Shown here in pieces: positions 17,475 to 26,454 of a stretch of DNA of 64,000 nt. The position numbers and the translations under genes are program-made. Below the pieces are notes generated by a model. That model worked only from the letters and a program-made list of their open reading frames with translations. It had not been told where the DNA came from and searched no databases. Every line of letters starts with the position of its first letter. Position 1 is the stretch's first letter. Source of the DNA: Bradyrhizobium sp. Ghvi (lineage in GTDB: Bacteria; Pseudomonadota; Alphaproteobacteria; Rhizobiales; Xanthobacteraceae); the NCBI RefSeq assembly GCF_900115265.1, contig NZ_FOVU01000001.1, positions 655,001-719,000 of the forward strand. Direction: 5' to 3'.

Positions 17475-17512
17475 GTGACCGTTTTGACGAGACGGTCATA
17501 TCGGAGGGTCCT

Positions 17513-18700
17513 ATGTCGAAGTCGCCTGCCAACTACCGCCCCGAAACTCGCCTGGTCCATTCCGGCACCCTGCGCTCGCAATATGGCGAGACGTCGGAGT
17601 CGCTGTTCCTGACGCAGGGCTATGTCTACAACAGCGCCGAGGAGTGCGAGGCGCGGTTCAAGGGCGAGGACCCCGGCTTCATTTACTCGCGCTATTCGAA
17701 CCCGACGATCGCGATGTTCGAGCGCCGCATGATCGAGCTCGAAGGCGCCGAGGCCGCGCGATCGGCCGCGACCGGCATGGCCGCAGTGACGACGGCGATC
17801 CTGGCGCCGCTCAGGGCCGGCGATCACGTGGTGGCGTCGCGCGCGCTGTTCGGCTCCAATCTCTATGTGTTGCAGGACCTGCTGCCGCGCTACGGCATCG
17901 AGACCACGCTGGTCAATGGTGCCAATCTCGATGAATGGCAGCGCGCGGTGAAGCCCAACACCAAGACCTTCTTCCTGGAGAGCCCGACCAACCCGACGCT
18001 CGACGTGCTCGACATTCCCGGCATTGCCGAGATCGCGCACCAGGCTGGCGCACGGCTCATCGTCGACAACGTGTTCGCCACGCCGATCTGGCAGAGCCCG
18101 CTCGAGCTCGGAGCCGACGTCGTGGTCTACTCCGCGACCAAGCATATCGACGGCCAGGGCCGCTGCCTCGGCGGCATCATCCTGTCGTCGGAGGCCTTCA
18201 TTGCCGAGCACATCCACAATTTCATGCGCCAGACCGGCCCGTCGATCTCACCGTTCAACGCCTGGGTCCTGCTCAAGGGCCTGGAGACGCTCGGCGTGCG
18301 CGTGCGCGCGCAGACCGACACCGCCACGCGCATCGCCGATGTGCTGGCGAGCCACCCGAAGATTGCGCGGCTGGTCTATCCCGGCCGCGAGGATCATCCG
18401 CAGGCGGCACTGGTCAGGAAGCAGATGCGCGGCGGCTCGACGCTGGTCGGCTTCGAAGTGAAGGGCGGCAAGGCCGCGGCGTTCCGGGTGCTCAACGAGC
18501 TCAAGCTTGCCAAGATCTCCAACAATCTCGGCGACGCCAAGAGCCTCGTCACGCATCCGGCGACGACAACGCATCAACGGCTGAAGCCGGAGGTGCGCGC
18601 GGAGCTCGGGATCGGCGAGGGTTTCATTCGCTTCTCGGCAGGGCTCGAGCACGCCGATGATCTGATCGAGGATCTCACCGCGGCGCTGGAGAAGGCGTGA
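17513..18700 (+). CDS. metZ: O-succinylhomoserine sulfhydrylase
   Basis: 395 residues of the Cys/Met-metabolism PLP enzyme family. It forms homocysteine directly from O-succinylhomoserine and sulfide, bypassing cystathionine. The PLP lysine is in YSATKHIDGQGRCLGG (Lys210). YSRYSNPTIAMFE and LTPVLE-like QAVKPNTKTFFLESPTNPTL regions are conserved. The ribosome-binding site CGGAGGG is six bases before ATG 17513. A SAM-II riboswitch and terminator in the leader fit a methionine-pathway gene and support MetZ over cystathionine gamma-synthase or lyase. Confidence 0.94.
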   Translation: MSKSPANYRPETRLVHSGTLRSQYGETSESLFLTQGYVYNSAEECEARFKGEDPGFIYSRYSNPTIAMFERRMIELEGAEAARSAATGMAAVTTAILAPLRAGDHVVASRALFGSNLYVLQDLLPRYGIETTLVNGANLDEWQRAVKPNTKTFFLESPTNPTLDVLDIPGIAEIAHQAGARLIVDNVFATPIWQSPLELGADVVVYSATKHIDGQGRCLGGIILSSEAFIAEHIHNFMRQTGPSISPFNAWVLLKGLETLGVRVRAQTDTATRIADVLASHPKIARLVYPGREDHPQAALVRKQMRGGSTLVGFEVKGGKAAAFRVLNELKLAKISNNLGDAKSLVTHPATTTHQRLKPEVRAELGIGEGFIRFSAGLEHADDLIEDLTAALEKA

Positions 18701-18703
18701 GGT

Positions 18704-18820
18704 TGTAGGGTGGGTTAGCCGAAGGCGTAACCCACCACTGTTTATCTCCGCGGATGCAGAGGTGGTGGGTTACGCCGAGCAGATGCGCTTCGCACATCTG
18801 CAGGGCTAACCCACCCTACG
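18704..18820. repeat. Dispersed inverted repeat, TAGGGTGGGTTAGCC family
   Basis: TAGGGTGGGTTAGCC with GGCGTAACCCACC opens the element, and its reverse complement (GGTGGGTTACGCC, GGCTAACCCACCCTA) closes it. A second, shorter copy with the GGATTA variant is at 22488-22573. It lies between the convergent metZ and SGNH genes. Confidence 0.85.
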
Positions 18821-18837
18821 AAGACACGACAGCGGAA

Positions 18838-19830
18838 TTACATCGGCCGATAGGTCCGCACGTCTGCCGGCACGTTCACACCCAGCTTGATCTGCCCCAC
18901 CGAGCGGATGATGTCATCGCCGAGTAGCTGAGCGAAGCAGGCATAGCCCCAATCGTTCATGTGCAGGCCGTCGGCGATGACGAAGCTCTCGACCGGGAGC
19001 GCCTGCTTCTCATGCCAGTCGCGCATCACCTCGAAGCGCGGGAAAATGCCGACGTGACGAAGCTCGGCGACCTTGCCGAGCAGCTTCACCATCTTGCCTG
19101 CGCTCTCGGCACGCTTGTTGACGGCAGGTGAATATTGCGGATCGACCAGCACGATGTCGGCCTCGTCGGACGCCTGGATGCGGCTGATGCCCTCTTCCAC
19201 TATTTTCGCAGTGTCGCCGGGATCGAGGTTACGCAGCACGGCATTGGTACCGACCTGCCAGATCACCATGTCCGGGTGCACGTCGATCACCGCCTTCTGG
19301 AGGCGCTTCATCATCTCGGGAGCGTCCTCGCCACCGACGCCGGCATTGACGACGGTGATATCTGCGGTCGGGTATTGCCGGCGCAGCTGTGCAGCGAGTC
19401 GGTTCGGATAGTTGAAGTCGGGCGAGCTGGCGCCATAGCCTGCAGTCGACGACGAGCCGAACGCGACGATCACGACGGGCTTGCCGGCAATCAGCTTGTT
19501 CGCGACATGCGGCAGCGAGCCCATGGTCTTCGAGACGCCCTTCGGCGACAGGCAAGGCACGCGGCTGAAAATGTCGCCGGCGGATTTCGCGACCTGCTTC
19601 ACCTTGTCGATGGCGCGCGAGGTGAGACCGCGCTGCTCGCTTGCCGGCTGGCCGGTCACGGCGACCGTCATCTCGGATGGTAATGGCGGAGTGGGATTAG
19701 TCGCCTGCGGCGAAGCAGGTGTCGCTTGCGCGTGAGCGGGTGTCTGCACGAAGGACGTCAGCATCAGCAGCGCCGCCGCGGCGGGCGCCGCCAGCCATAT
19801 CGACAGGCCAAAAGGGCGGAAAGAACTCAT
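18838..19830 (-). CDS. Periplasmic SGNH/GDSL hydrolase-like protein
   Basis: 330 residues with an N-terminal hydrophobic anchor or signal (about residues 10-35, ending AHA). All four SGNH blocks are intact: AFGSSSTAGYG (nucleophile Ser), NAGVGGEDA (Gly), VGTNA (Asn) and the C-terminal DGLHMND (Asp and His). Such domains act as esterases or, in polysaccharide acylation systems, as periplasmic transacylases. It is the last gene of a unit with opgC and a second SGNH-like gene, so transfer of an acyl group onto a periplasmic glucan is the likely role. Confidence 0.87.
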   Translation of the reverse strand: MSSFRPFGLSIWLAAPAAAALLMLTSFVQTPAHAQATPASPQATNPTPPLPSEMTVAVTGQPASEQRGLTSRAIDKVKQVAKSAGDIFSRVPCLSPKGVSKTMGSLPHVANKLIAGKPVVIVAFGSSSTAGYGASSPDFNYPNRLAAQLRRQYPTADITVVNAGVGGEDAPEMMKRLQKAVIDVHPDMVIWQVGTNAVLRNLDPGDTAKIVEEGISRIQASDEADIVLVDPQYSPAVNKRAESAGKMVKLLGKVAELRHVGIFPRFEVMRDWHEKQALPVESFVIADGLHMNDWGYACFAQLLGDDIIRSVGQIKLGVNVPADVRTYRPM

Positions 19831-19842
19831 TAACGCTAGACC

Positions 19843-20622
19843 TCAATTTTGCTGCTCGGCCGGCCCCAGGTGAGCTGCGTCGATCACGAACTGTGCCAAC
19901 GCCCGGCCGATGCAATCGTGGACCTGCTTCGCCAGCTCGGGGCCGCGGGACGGGCTGAACAGGTCGAACTGACCCTGATCATTCCACTGCCGCATCATCG
20001 CGAAACGGTCGAACAGCGGGATATCATGCTCCTGCGCCACCACCCGCATGTTATCGAGATAAGGCGGCGCCGAGATCATGGTTTCGGTGCGCGGGCTGTA
20101 CTGCAAATTCATCAACACGACGTCAGCCCCTGCATTTTGCAACGCAGCGACCCCTTCGGTCACCGCGTTGCGAAACTCGTCGGGATCGATGGATCGGATA
20201 GCATCCACGGTCCCGGTCTGCCAGATCACCAAAGTAGGTGTTTTTGCTTCCATCAGCTTAACGAAGCTTCCGGCAGTCTCCTCCGCGGTCTTCTTGCTCT
20301 GTATTTCTACGGAGACGTGCACGGCCTCCGACGGCGGCAGCTTCTCCTTGAGGATCGCCTCCATCCTGGCCGGATAGGAGCTGCTCTCCGACGACGGAAT
20401 GGTCGTCGAGCGGCTTCCGACGACGAGGATTTCGAGCGGTTTGCCTGATTTGACGGTGTCGGCAACCTTGTGGAGCTGGCTTTCGCTTGTGAGCAGGTAG
20501 GACGGCAGTTCGCAGGCCGCGGGCAGGGTCGGAGCAGCAGGCGCAGCATCCTCGGCGCGCGCCGACGGCGCGGCGAGGACACCGCACAGCAGGATCAGGC
20601 TCAGGAGTACCTTCGCCTTCAT
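19843..20622 (-). CDS. Degenerate SGNH-fold periplasmic protein (probable pseudoenzyme)
   Basis: 259 residues with a signal peptide (MKAKVLLSLILLCGVLAAPSARA). It aligns end to end with the neighbouring SGNH protein (LVIWQTGT matching MVIWQVGT, LQYSPRTE matching PQYSPAVN). The catalytic blocks are lost: the nucleophile position of GSSST is Arg in GSRST, the block II Gly and block III Asn are replaced (GTVD for GTNA), and the terminal DxxH is absent. Its ATG overlaps the opgC stop codon (TGATG), and 12 bases follow before the next gene. A structural or substrate-binding partner is more likely than an enzyme. Confidence 0.8.
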   Translation of the reverse strand: MKAKVLLSLILLCGVLAAPSARAEDAAPAAPTLPAACELPSYLLTSESQLHKVADTVKSGKPLEILVVGSRSTTIPSSESSSYPARMEAILKEKLPPSEAVHVSVEIQSKKTAEETAGSFVKLMEAKTPTLVIWQTGTVDAIRSIDPDEFRNAVTEGVAALQNAGADVVLMNLQYSPRTETMISAPPYLDNMRVVAQEHDIPLFDRFAMMRQWNDQGQFDLFSPSRGPELAKQVHDCIGRALAQFVIDAAHLGPAEQQN

Positions 20623-21884
20623 CAGCCCCCTCCCGCCAGATCGGCGTTGCCGACGGCGTTTTTGGTTTTCGCACCGCTCTTGTCAGCCACCCGCTTGTAC
20701 CACGAAATCACCCAGGCCACCGCCCACATGATCAGGATTCCGGCGAGACTGATCAGCGCATGCATGGCAGGTCCACCCGAGACCTCGGCCAGGATGAAAT
20801 GGCCCGCAAAGGCCAGGAAGACGCCGAGACAGAAGATCTCCAGGGAATGCTGGCCGCACAGGATCAGCGGCCGCAGCCACGGCGATTTCAGGCCCGGCCA
20901 TTCCCGCGGCAGGAACCGCACCGTGAGCGCGGCCAGCGCCAGGAAATGCGTGAAGCGCAGCACGTCGAGGTCGGTCTTGTCGATCGGATACATCCACTGC
21001 TCGAGCCGCTTCGGCATGAAGTGCGACAGCTGCGGCACGTACCAGGTCAGCGTCACGCAGAACGCCGCGACGAGATAGGCGATCGATATCCACATCGTCA
21101 CCGGGGAAGCCAGAATGCGCGACATGCGTCGCGCACCTCCGAGCGCACACCAGGCCCCGAACACGAACAACAATTGCCAGGCCAGCGGATTGAACGCCCA
21201 GAAGCCGTTCGGATAGGCCGAGAAGTAGAGGTCGAATTCCCACGTCGCCGCGTAGAGCAGGGCCGAGAGCGCGAGCGTGACGTCCGGCCTCCACTTCATC
21301 GACCACAGGATCAGCGGCAGCGCCAGCATCAACACGATGTAGAGCGGCAGCACGTCCATGTTGACGGGACGGAAGCGCAAGAGCAGCGCCTGCACGATGG
21401 TGACATCGGGCTGCTTGAGGAAATCCATGATCCCCATCTCTTCGGTGTAGAGCGGGTTCTCGAAGCTGGTCGCCACATAGGAGATCTCGGCAAGGAAGAT
21501 CGTGAACAGGAAGACATGGGCGACATAGATCTGCCAGACCCGGCGCAGGATGCGCGCGGTGGCGACCACGAAGCTGTTCTCCAGCATCGCACGGCCGTAG
21601 ACGAAGGCTGCGGTGTAGCCGGAGATGAAGATGAATATCTCGGTGGCGTCGCTGAAGCCGTAATTGCGGATCGTGAACCAGGTCAGCAAATTGGGCGGCA
21701 GATGATCGATGAAGATCAGCCACAACGCGAGACCCCGGAACAGGTCGAGCCTGAGTTCGCGCTCGCCGATGGCGGGCAGCGTGATCGCCGGCGCACGCGG
21801 CTTGGCCTCCACAGGCTTGGCATCCGCGGGCTTGGCGCTTGCGGTTCCTGCGATTGATCCCGTCACTTGATCGGCAATGGTCAT
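20622..21884 (-). CDS. opgC: OpgC membrane acyltransferase for osmoregulated periplasmic glucans
   Basis: 420 residues from ATG 21884. The longer open frame to 22079 runs into the apaG promoter region and is rejected. About ten hydrophobic segments are present. RELRLDLFRGLALWLIFIDH near the N-terminus with SDATEIFIFISGYTAAFVYG is the OpgC family signature. In Rhodobacter OpgC is needed for succinylation of periplasmic glucans. Coupling to two periplasmic SGNH proteins suggests a multi-part acyl-transfer system in which OpgC moves the acyl group across the inner membrane. Confidence 0.92.
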   Translation of the reverse strand: MTIADQVTGSIAGTASAKPADAKPVEAKPRAPAITLPAIGERELRLDLFRGLALWLIFIDHLPPNLLTWFTIRNYGFSDATEIFIFISGYTAAFVYGRAMLENSFVVATARILRRVWQIYVAHVFLFTIFLAEISYVATSFENPLYTEEMGIMDFLKQPDVTIVQALLLRFRPVNMDVLPLYIVLMLALPLILWSMKWRPDVTLALSALLYAATWEFDLYFSAYPNGFWAFNPLAWQLLFVFGAWCALGGARRMSRILASPVTMWISIAYLVAAFCVTLTWYVPQLSHFMPKRLEQWMYPIDKTDLDVLRFTHFLALAALTVRFLPREWPGLKSPWLRPLILCGQHSLEIFCLGVFLAFAGHFILAEVSGGPAMHALISLAGILIMWAVAWVISWYKRVADKSGAKTKNAVGNADLAGGG

Positions 21885-22065
21885 CGGGGCCCAAAAACCC
21901 TTCCGCAAATCGCGACGTTTCAAGGAGTGTACCGGTCCAGTCGCCGCCTCGCAAAGCGGCCGGATCACATACGAGTGTATTTGGGGGGTGTACTTCCCCG
22001 CCAATTCTGGCGGGACGATGTCGCGAAGGGCTCGGCGGCATTTGGTTCCGGGCGAGGATTTCGTT

Positions 22066-22470
22066 ATGATGGCAACCATGTACCGCGCCGTGACCCGCCA
22101 GATCGAAGTGACCGTCGAGCCGAACTTTGTTCCGGAGCAGTCGTCGGCCGACCGCTCGCGCTATTTCTGGTCCTACACCATCGTCATCACCAATTCCGGC
22201 GACGAGACCGTGCAGCTCAAGACGCGGCACTGGATCATCACCGACGCCTCCGGCCGGCAGCAGGAGGTCAAGGGCGAAGGCGTCGTCGGCGAGCAGCCGA
22301 CCCTCGCCCCGGGCGAGCGCTTCGAATACACCTCGGGCGTGCCGCTCTCGACCGCCTCCGGCTTCATGACCGGCCGCTACCAGATGGTCAGCGAGACCGG
22401 CGAGCGTTTCGAGATCGAGGTGCCGACGTTCTCGCTCGACAGCCCTGACAACAAGCGGGTGTTGAATTAG
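22066..22470 (+). CDS. apaG: ApaG (DUF525) protein
   Basis: 134 residues from ATG 22066 (MMATMYRAV). A longer in-frame opening from 21877 overlaps opgC and is rejected. The single FN3-like ApaG domain is complete: TRQIEVTVEPNFVPEQS, YFWSYTIVITNSGDETVQLK, and the C-terminal GRYQMVSETGERFEIEVP. It is linked to Co/Mg resistance in enterobacteria, but its biochemical role is unclear. It is divergent from opgC with a 181-base intergenic region. Confidence 0.95.
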   Translation: MMATMYRAVTRQIEVTVEPNFVPEQSSADRSRYFWSYTIVITNSGDETVQLKTRHWIITDASGRQQEVKGEGVVGEQPTLAPGERFEYTSGVPLSTASGFMTGRYQMVSETGERFEIEVPTFSLDSPDNKRVLN

Positions 22471-22487
22471 GGGCAGTGGCGCAGTGC

Positions 22488-22573
22488 CGTAGGGTGGATT
22501 AGCCGAAGGCGTAATCCACCATGTTTCAGCGGAGACAAAAGAGGTGGATTACGCTTCGCTAATCCACCCTACG
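22488..22573. repeat. Dispersed inverted repeat, TAGGGTGGATTAGCC family
   Basis: CGTAGGGTGGATTAGCC and GGCGTAATCCACC open the element, and GGTGGATTACGC with AATCCACCCTACG closes it. It is the GGATTA variant of the copy at 18704-18820, located between the convergent apaG and hslO. Confidence 0.85.
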
Positions 22574-22583
22574 ATGCCGACGC

Positions 22584-23591
22584 CTACGCGTCTTCGACGC
22601 CGGCCTCGTGCGGTGTGAACTGGTACACCGACGAGCAGAACTCGCAGGTCACGACGACCTTGTCGTCCTTGACCATGGCGATGCGATCATCCGGCGAGAA
22701 GCTCTTCAGCATGGAGGCAACCGCGTCGCGCGAGCAGGAGCATTGCGCCTTCAGGACAAGCGGGTTGAACACGCGCACGCCGCGTTCGTGGAAGAGGCGG
22801 TAGAGCAGCCGCTCGCCGGAGAGATCGGGATCGATCAGCTCGACGTCCTCGACCGTCTCCATCAGCGAGCGCGCCTCGACCCAGGCATCGTCTTCAGCAA
22901 CGCTGTGCATCTCGGCGCCATCAGGCGCATCGCCGGGATGCAGGTCAGCCTGTCGCGCGCGCTCCGGCGCCTTCGGCAAGAACTGCATCAGCATGCCGCC
23001 GGCGCGCCAGCGATGCTTGCCGCCATCGCTACTGCGCCACTCCTCGCCGACTGCGAGACGCACACGTGTCGGGATCTGCTCGGAGCGCAGGAAATATTCG
23101 TGGGCGGCATCTTCCAGGCTGCCGCCGTCGAGCGCCACCAGGCCCTGATAGCGGCTCATGTCGGGCCCCTGGTCGATGGTCATGGCGAGATGGCCTCGAC
23201 CGAGCAGCGCGCCGGAATCTTTGGCATCGCCGAGGCGCGCGGCATCGAAGCGCGCATAGGCGCGCAGGCGATCCGGCGCATTATAATCCACCACCAGGAA
23301 CGACACCGGACCGTCGGTCTGGGCCTGAAGGATGAAGCGGCCCTCGAATTTCAGCGCCGAGCCGAGCAGCGTCGTCAGCACGATGGCCTCGCCGAGCAGC
23401 TTGCCGACCGGTGCAGGATAATCGTGCTTGGTCAGGATGTCGTCGAGCGCGGGACCAAGCCGCACCAGGCGACCGCGCACATCGAGCGCGTCGACCTCGT
23501 AAGGCACCACAGCGTCATCGATCGGAACCGCTGAAGGCGCGCGAACCGGGCCTTCATGCCCGGTCTTCATGTCAGGGGATTGGGAAACCAT
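22584..23591 (-). CDS. hslO: Hsp33 redox-regulated chaperone
   Basis: 335 residues, slightly longer than the usual 290. It is a cytoplasmic holdase activated by oxidative unfolding. The C-terminal zinc switch is complete: CSCSR (CxC) and TCEFC (CxxC) near residues 285-320. The N-terminal domain has LLGEAIVLTTLLGSALKFEGRF, typical of the family. The N-terminal 30 residues are extra and variable. It stands alone between two repeat elements. Confidence 0.95.
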   Translation of the reverse strand: MVSQSPDMKTGHEGPVRAPSAVPIDDAVVPYEVDALDVRGRLVRLGPALDDILTKHDYPAPVGKLLGEAIVLTTLLGSALKFEGRFILQAQTDGPVSFLVVDYNAPDRLRAYARFDAARLGDAKDSGALLGRGHLAMTIDQGPDMSRYQGLVALDGGSLEDAAHEYFLRSEQIPTRVRLAVGEEWRSSDGGKHRWRAGGMLMQFLPKAPERARQADLHPGDAPDGAEMHSVAEDDAWVEARSLMETVEDVELIDPDLSGERLLYRLFHERGVRVFNPLVLKAQCSCSRDAVASMLKSFSPDDRIAMVKDDKVVVTCEFCSSVYQFTPHEAGVEDA

Positions 23592-23683
23592 GGCGCTTTA
23601 TCTGGGGTCGGAGGGGGCGAAATGGAAGGGGTGCGGGGCGTTCCGAATGCAACTCGAATTGTACGAAGCAACCTCAAGCTCGG

Positions 23684-23835
23684 TGTCGTCCCGGGGCGCT
23701 GCGAAGCGCGAGCCCGGGACCCATAGCCACAGGATTGCGTCATGGCGCGAGATGACAACTCCGAGTCCTCGCCAAACCACCTCCTGTGGTTATGGATCCC
23801 GGATCTGCGCGCGCTTGAGGCGCGCCGGGATGACG
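23684..23835. repeat. Composite palindromic repeat, CTCCTGTGGTTATGGATCC family
   Basis: The outer arms TCGTCCCGGGGCG and CGCGCCGGGATGACG flank an inner pair, CCCATAGCCACAGGA and CTCCTGTGGTTATGGATCC, with GCGCGAGATGACAACTCCGAG in the middle split by the pair. A second copy of the same layout is at 27030-27185. It occupies most of the 283-base gap between argF and hslO, and nothing else is seen there. Confidence 0.8.
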
Positions 23836-23874
23836 GCGGAGGGGAGCGGCGCGGGCACTCGCTCCACTGTCGCT

Positions 23875-24798
23875 CTACTTCACCGCGTCAAAGCACCAGG
23901 CCAGAATGCCTTTCTGCGCGTGCAGGCGGTTTTCGGCCTCGTCGAACACGACCGATTGCGGGCCGTCGATCACCTCGTCGGTGACCTCCTCGCCGCGATG
24001 GGCGGGCAGGCAGTGCATGAACAGCGCATCGGGCTTCGCCAGCGACATCAGCTTGGAATTGACCTGATAGGGCTTGAGCACGTTGTGGCGGTGCTCGCCT
24101 TCCTTGTCGCCCATCGACACCCAGGTGTCGGTGACGACGCAATCGGCGCCCTTCACGGCGGCTTCCGGATCGGTGCCGATCACGATCGATGCCCCGGTGG
24201 CCTTGATGAAGTCGCGCATCACCTTCTTCGGAGCAAGCTCCGGCGGTGTTGCGACGTTGAGCTTGAACTTGAATCGCTCGGCGGCATGCGCCCAGGACGC
24301 CAGCACGTTGTTGTCGTCGCCGGTCCAGGCCACGGTCCTGCCTTCGATCGGGCCGCGATGCTCCTCAAAGGTCAGGAGATCGGCCATCACCTGGCAGGGA
24401 TGTGAGCGCCGCGTCAGGCCGTTGATGACGGGCACGGTCGCATTCGCCGCGAGCTCCAGCAGCGCCTCGTGGTTGAGGATCCGGATCATGATGGCATCGA
24501 CATAGCGCGACAGCACACGTGCGGTGTCGGCGATGGTCTCGCCGCGGCCGAGCTGCATCTCGGCGCCGGTGAGCATGATGGGCTCGCCGCCGAGCTGGCG
24601 CATGGCGACGTCGAACGAGACGCGGGTGCGGGTCGACGGACGCTCGAAGATCATCGCCAGCGTCTTGCCTTCGAGCGGCCTGACCGGCTGATGCGCCTTC
24701 TGCTTCGCCTTCATGGCGGAGGAGGCCGCGAGCATGCTCTTGAGCTCCGACAGCGGCAGCTCGTTGATATCAAGGAAATGCTTGGGTTTCTTGCTCAT
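23875..24798 (-). CDS. argF: Ornithine carbamoyltransferase
   Basis: 307 residues, standard length. It makes citrulline from ornithine and carbamoyl phosphate. The carbamoyl-phosphate motif STRTR (55-59) in [16 protein letters not shown] and the ornithine-binding [11 protein letters not shown] near the C-terminus are intact. Its ATG overlaps the argD stop codon (TGATG at 24800-24796), so argD and argF form a coupled arginine operon. Confidence 0.97.
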   Translation of the reverse strand: MSKKPKHFLDINELPLSELKSMLAASSAMKAKQKAHQPVRPLEGKTLAMIFERPSTRTRVSFDVAMRQLGGEPIMLTGAEMQLGRGETIADTARVLSRYVDAIMIRILNHEALLELAANATVPVINGLTRRSHPCQVMADLLTFEEHRGPIEGRTVAWTGDDNNVLASWAHAAERFKFKLNVATPPELAPKKVMRDFIKATGASIVIGTDPEAAVKGADCVVTDTWVSMGDKEGEHRHNVLKPYQVNSKLMSLAKPDALFMHCLPAHRGEEVTDEVIDGPQSVVFDEAENRLHAQKGILAWCFDAVK

Positions 24799-26000
24799 CA
24801 GCTTGCCGCCCGCTTGTTGCTTGATAGCGCAGCACAGGCGCGTTCGAGCCTGATGACGCTGTCCTCGATCTCGGCTTCGGTGACGATCAAGGGCGGCAGG
24901 AAGCGCACGACATTGTCGCCGGCGCCGACGGTGAGCAGCTTTTCCTTGCGAAGCGCAGCGACCAGGTCGCCGGAGGGCACCACGGCCTTGATTCCGATCA
25001 GGAGGCCCTCGCCGCGCACTTCGCTGACGACATCTGGGTGACGGTCGATTACGGAGGCGAGCTTCTGCTTGAGCAGCAGCGACATCTTCTGCACATGATC
25101 GAAGAAGCCGGGCTTGACCATGACGTCGAGCACGGCATTCGCGGCCGCGATCGCCAGCGGATTGCCGCCAAAAGTCGAGCCATGCGAGCCGGGACCCATG
25201 CCGGCCGCGGCATCGGCGGTCGCCAGTATCGCGCCGATCGGGAAGCCACCGCCGAGCGCCTTGGCCAGCGACATCACATCGGGCGTGACGCCGGTGCGCC
25301 GGTAAGCGAAAAGATCGCCGGTGCGGCCCATGCCGGTCTGCACCTCATCGAACGCAAGCAGCAGACCCTTCTCATCACAGAGCTGGCGCAGCGCCTTGAG
25401 AAAGCCTGATGGAGCCGAGCGCACGCCACCCTCGCCCTGGATCGGCTCGATCAGGATACCGGCGGTGTGCGGACCGATCGCCTTCTTGACGGCCTCGAGG
25501 TCGCCATGCGGCACCTGGTCGAAGCCATCCATCGGCGGACCGAAGCCTTCGAGATATTTGGCAGCGCCGGTCGCGGCGAGCGTTGCGAGCGTGCGGCCGT
25601 GGAAGGCGCCCTCGAACGTAATGATGCGGTACCGCTCCGGGTGCCCCTTGGAGAAATGATGATGGCGCACCAGCTTGATCACGCCCTCCAGCGCCTCGGC
25701 GCCGGAATTGCAGAAGAACACGAGATCCGCAAAGCTCTCGCTGCACAGGCGCGCGGCGAGCTTCTCGCCGTCAGGGCTCTGGAACAGGTTCGACATGTGC
25801 CAGAGCTTGGTCGCCTGCTCCTGCAACGCCTTGACCAGCGCAGGATGGGCATGGCCGAGCGCATTCACCGCGACGCCCGAGGTGAAATCGAGATAGCGAT
25901 CGCCGTTGGTCGCGATCAACCAGACGCCTTCACCGCGCTCGAAACCGATGTCGGCTCTGGCGAAAACGGGAAGCAAATGCGGCGCTGCGCTGTTGGTCAT
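24798..26000 (-). CDS. argD: Acetylornithine aminotransferase
   Basis: 400 residues from ATG 26000. The open frame extends 85 codons further but that part is not family-like and holds the leader hairpin. It is a class III PLP aminotransferase: [34 protein letters not shown] and the PLP lysine in [14 protein letters not shown]. It converts N-acetylglutamate semialdehyde to N-acetylornithine, with possible succinyldiaminopimelate activity. First gene of argD-argF. Confidence 0.95.
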   Translation of the reverse strand: MTNSAAPHLLPVFARADIGFERGEGVWLIATNGDRYLDFTSGVAVNALGHAHPALVKALQEQATKLWHMSNLFQSPDGEKLAARLCSESFADLVFFCNSGAEALEGVIKLVRHHHFSKGHPERYRIITFEGAFHGRTLATLAATGAAKYLEGFGPPMDGFDQVPHGDLEAVKKAIGPHTAGILIEPIQGEGGVRSAPSGFLKALRQLCDEKGLLLAFDEVQTGMGRTGDLFAYRRTGVTPDVMSLAKALGGGFPIGAILATADAAAGMGPGSHGSTFGGNPLAIAAANAVLDVMVKPGFFDHVQKMSLLLKQKLASVIDRHPDVVSEVRGEGLLIGIKAVVPSGDLVAALRKEKLLTVGAGDNVVRFLPPLIVTEAEIEDSVIRLERACAALSSNKRAAS

Positions 26001-26454
26001 GACGATCACTTGATTGTTGCGGACGGTGAAGGGTGCATTGCGCAACGCACCATTGACCGGCCCGGAAAACGAAACGTGCCGCCTTTTAAGGGCGGCACGC
26101 GCGACTATCTTAGGCTTGGTGAAACCGGTGTCAATGCCGCCCGGAAAGCCTCGCGAAACGCTGATTCCGTAGTCTTGCGGTGGCGTTTTTGCGGGAATTT
26201 CGCCACGGAACATGTGGAAGCGAGTCGGCGGACTCTTGCGCGTGAGTCGCGCCATATTGTAGCGTTTGGCTTGTCAGATACGACATCTCGTGCAGCAGTT
26301 CTGATCCCAGAAGTCCTCATGTACCGGCGTAAACGTTCGGGCGTCTCATTGCGCCCGGCGAGCCTTAAGGGATTCTGGCGGCACGGGTTTTTCGAGACTT
26401 AGGCATTCGTCGTGCCGCCCCAGGATGGCGGCGCGCGGCGAAGGAAAGGGTGCA
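26001..26454. other. Divergent control region between argD and gcrA
   Basis: 454 bases with no convincing gene. It holds the argD leader (with the hairpin at 26075-26099) and the upstream region of gcrA. Two GANTC sites (GATTC at 26163-26167 and 26371-26375) are present. GANTC is the CcrM methylation site through which GcrA acts in alphaproteobacteria, but two sites in this length are not decisive. No clear -35/-10 pair can be assigned. Confidence 0.5.
26075..26099 (-). promoter_or_regulatory. Strong hairpin in the argD leader
   Basis: CGTGCCGCC at 26075-26083 and GGCGGCACG at 26091-26099 form a perfect 9-bp stem with a 7-base loop (TTTTAAG on the plus strand). In the argD direction the stem is followed by TTTCGTTTTCC, so it could be an attenuator or weak terminator 75 bases before the argD start. 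No leader peptide was identified. Confidence 0.5.

Noticed and set aside
20683..22230. 515-codon minus-strand open frame
   Set aside because: It overlaps opgC in another frame. The opgC frame carries the OpgC motifs and membrane segments; this one is Arg/Ala-rich with none.
26001..26255. 85-codon N-terminal extension of argD
   Set aside because: It is not family-like and contains a strong hairpin. ATG 26000 gives the normal ArgD N-terminus.
26163..26375. GANTC sites as evidence of GcrA/CcrM autoregulation of gcrA
   Set aside because: Two sites in 454 bases are near what is expected by chance, and no promoter elements tie them to a start site.
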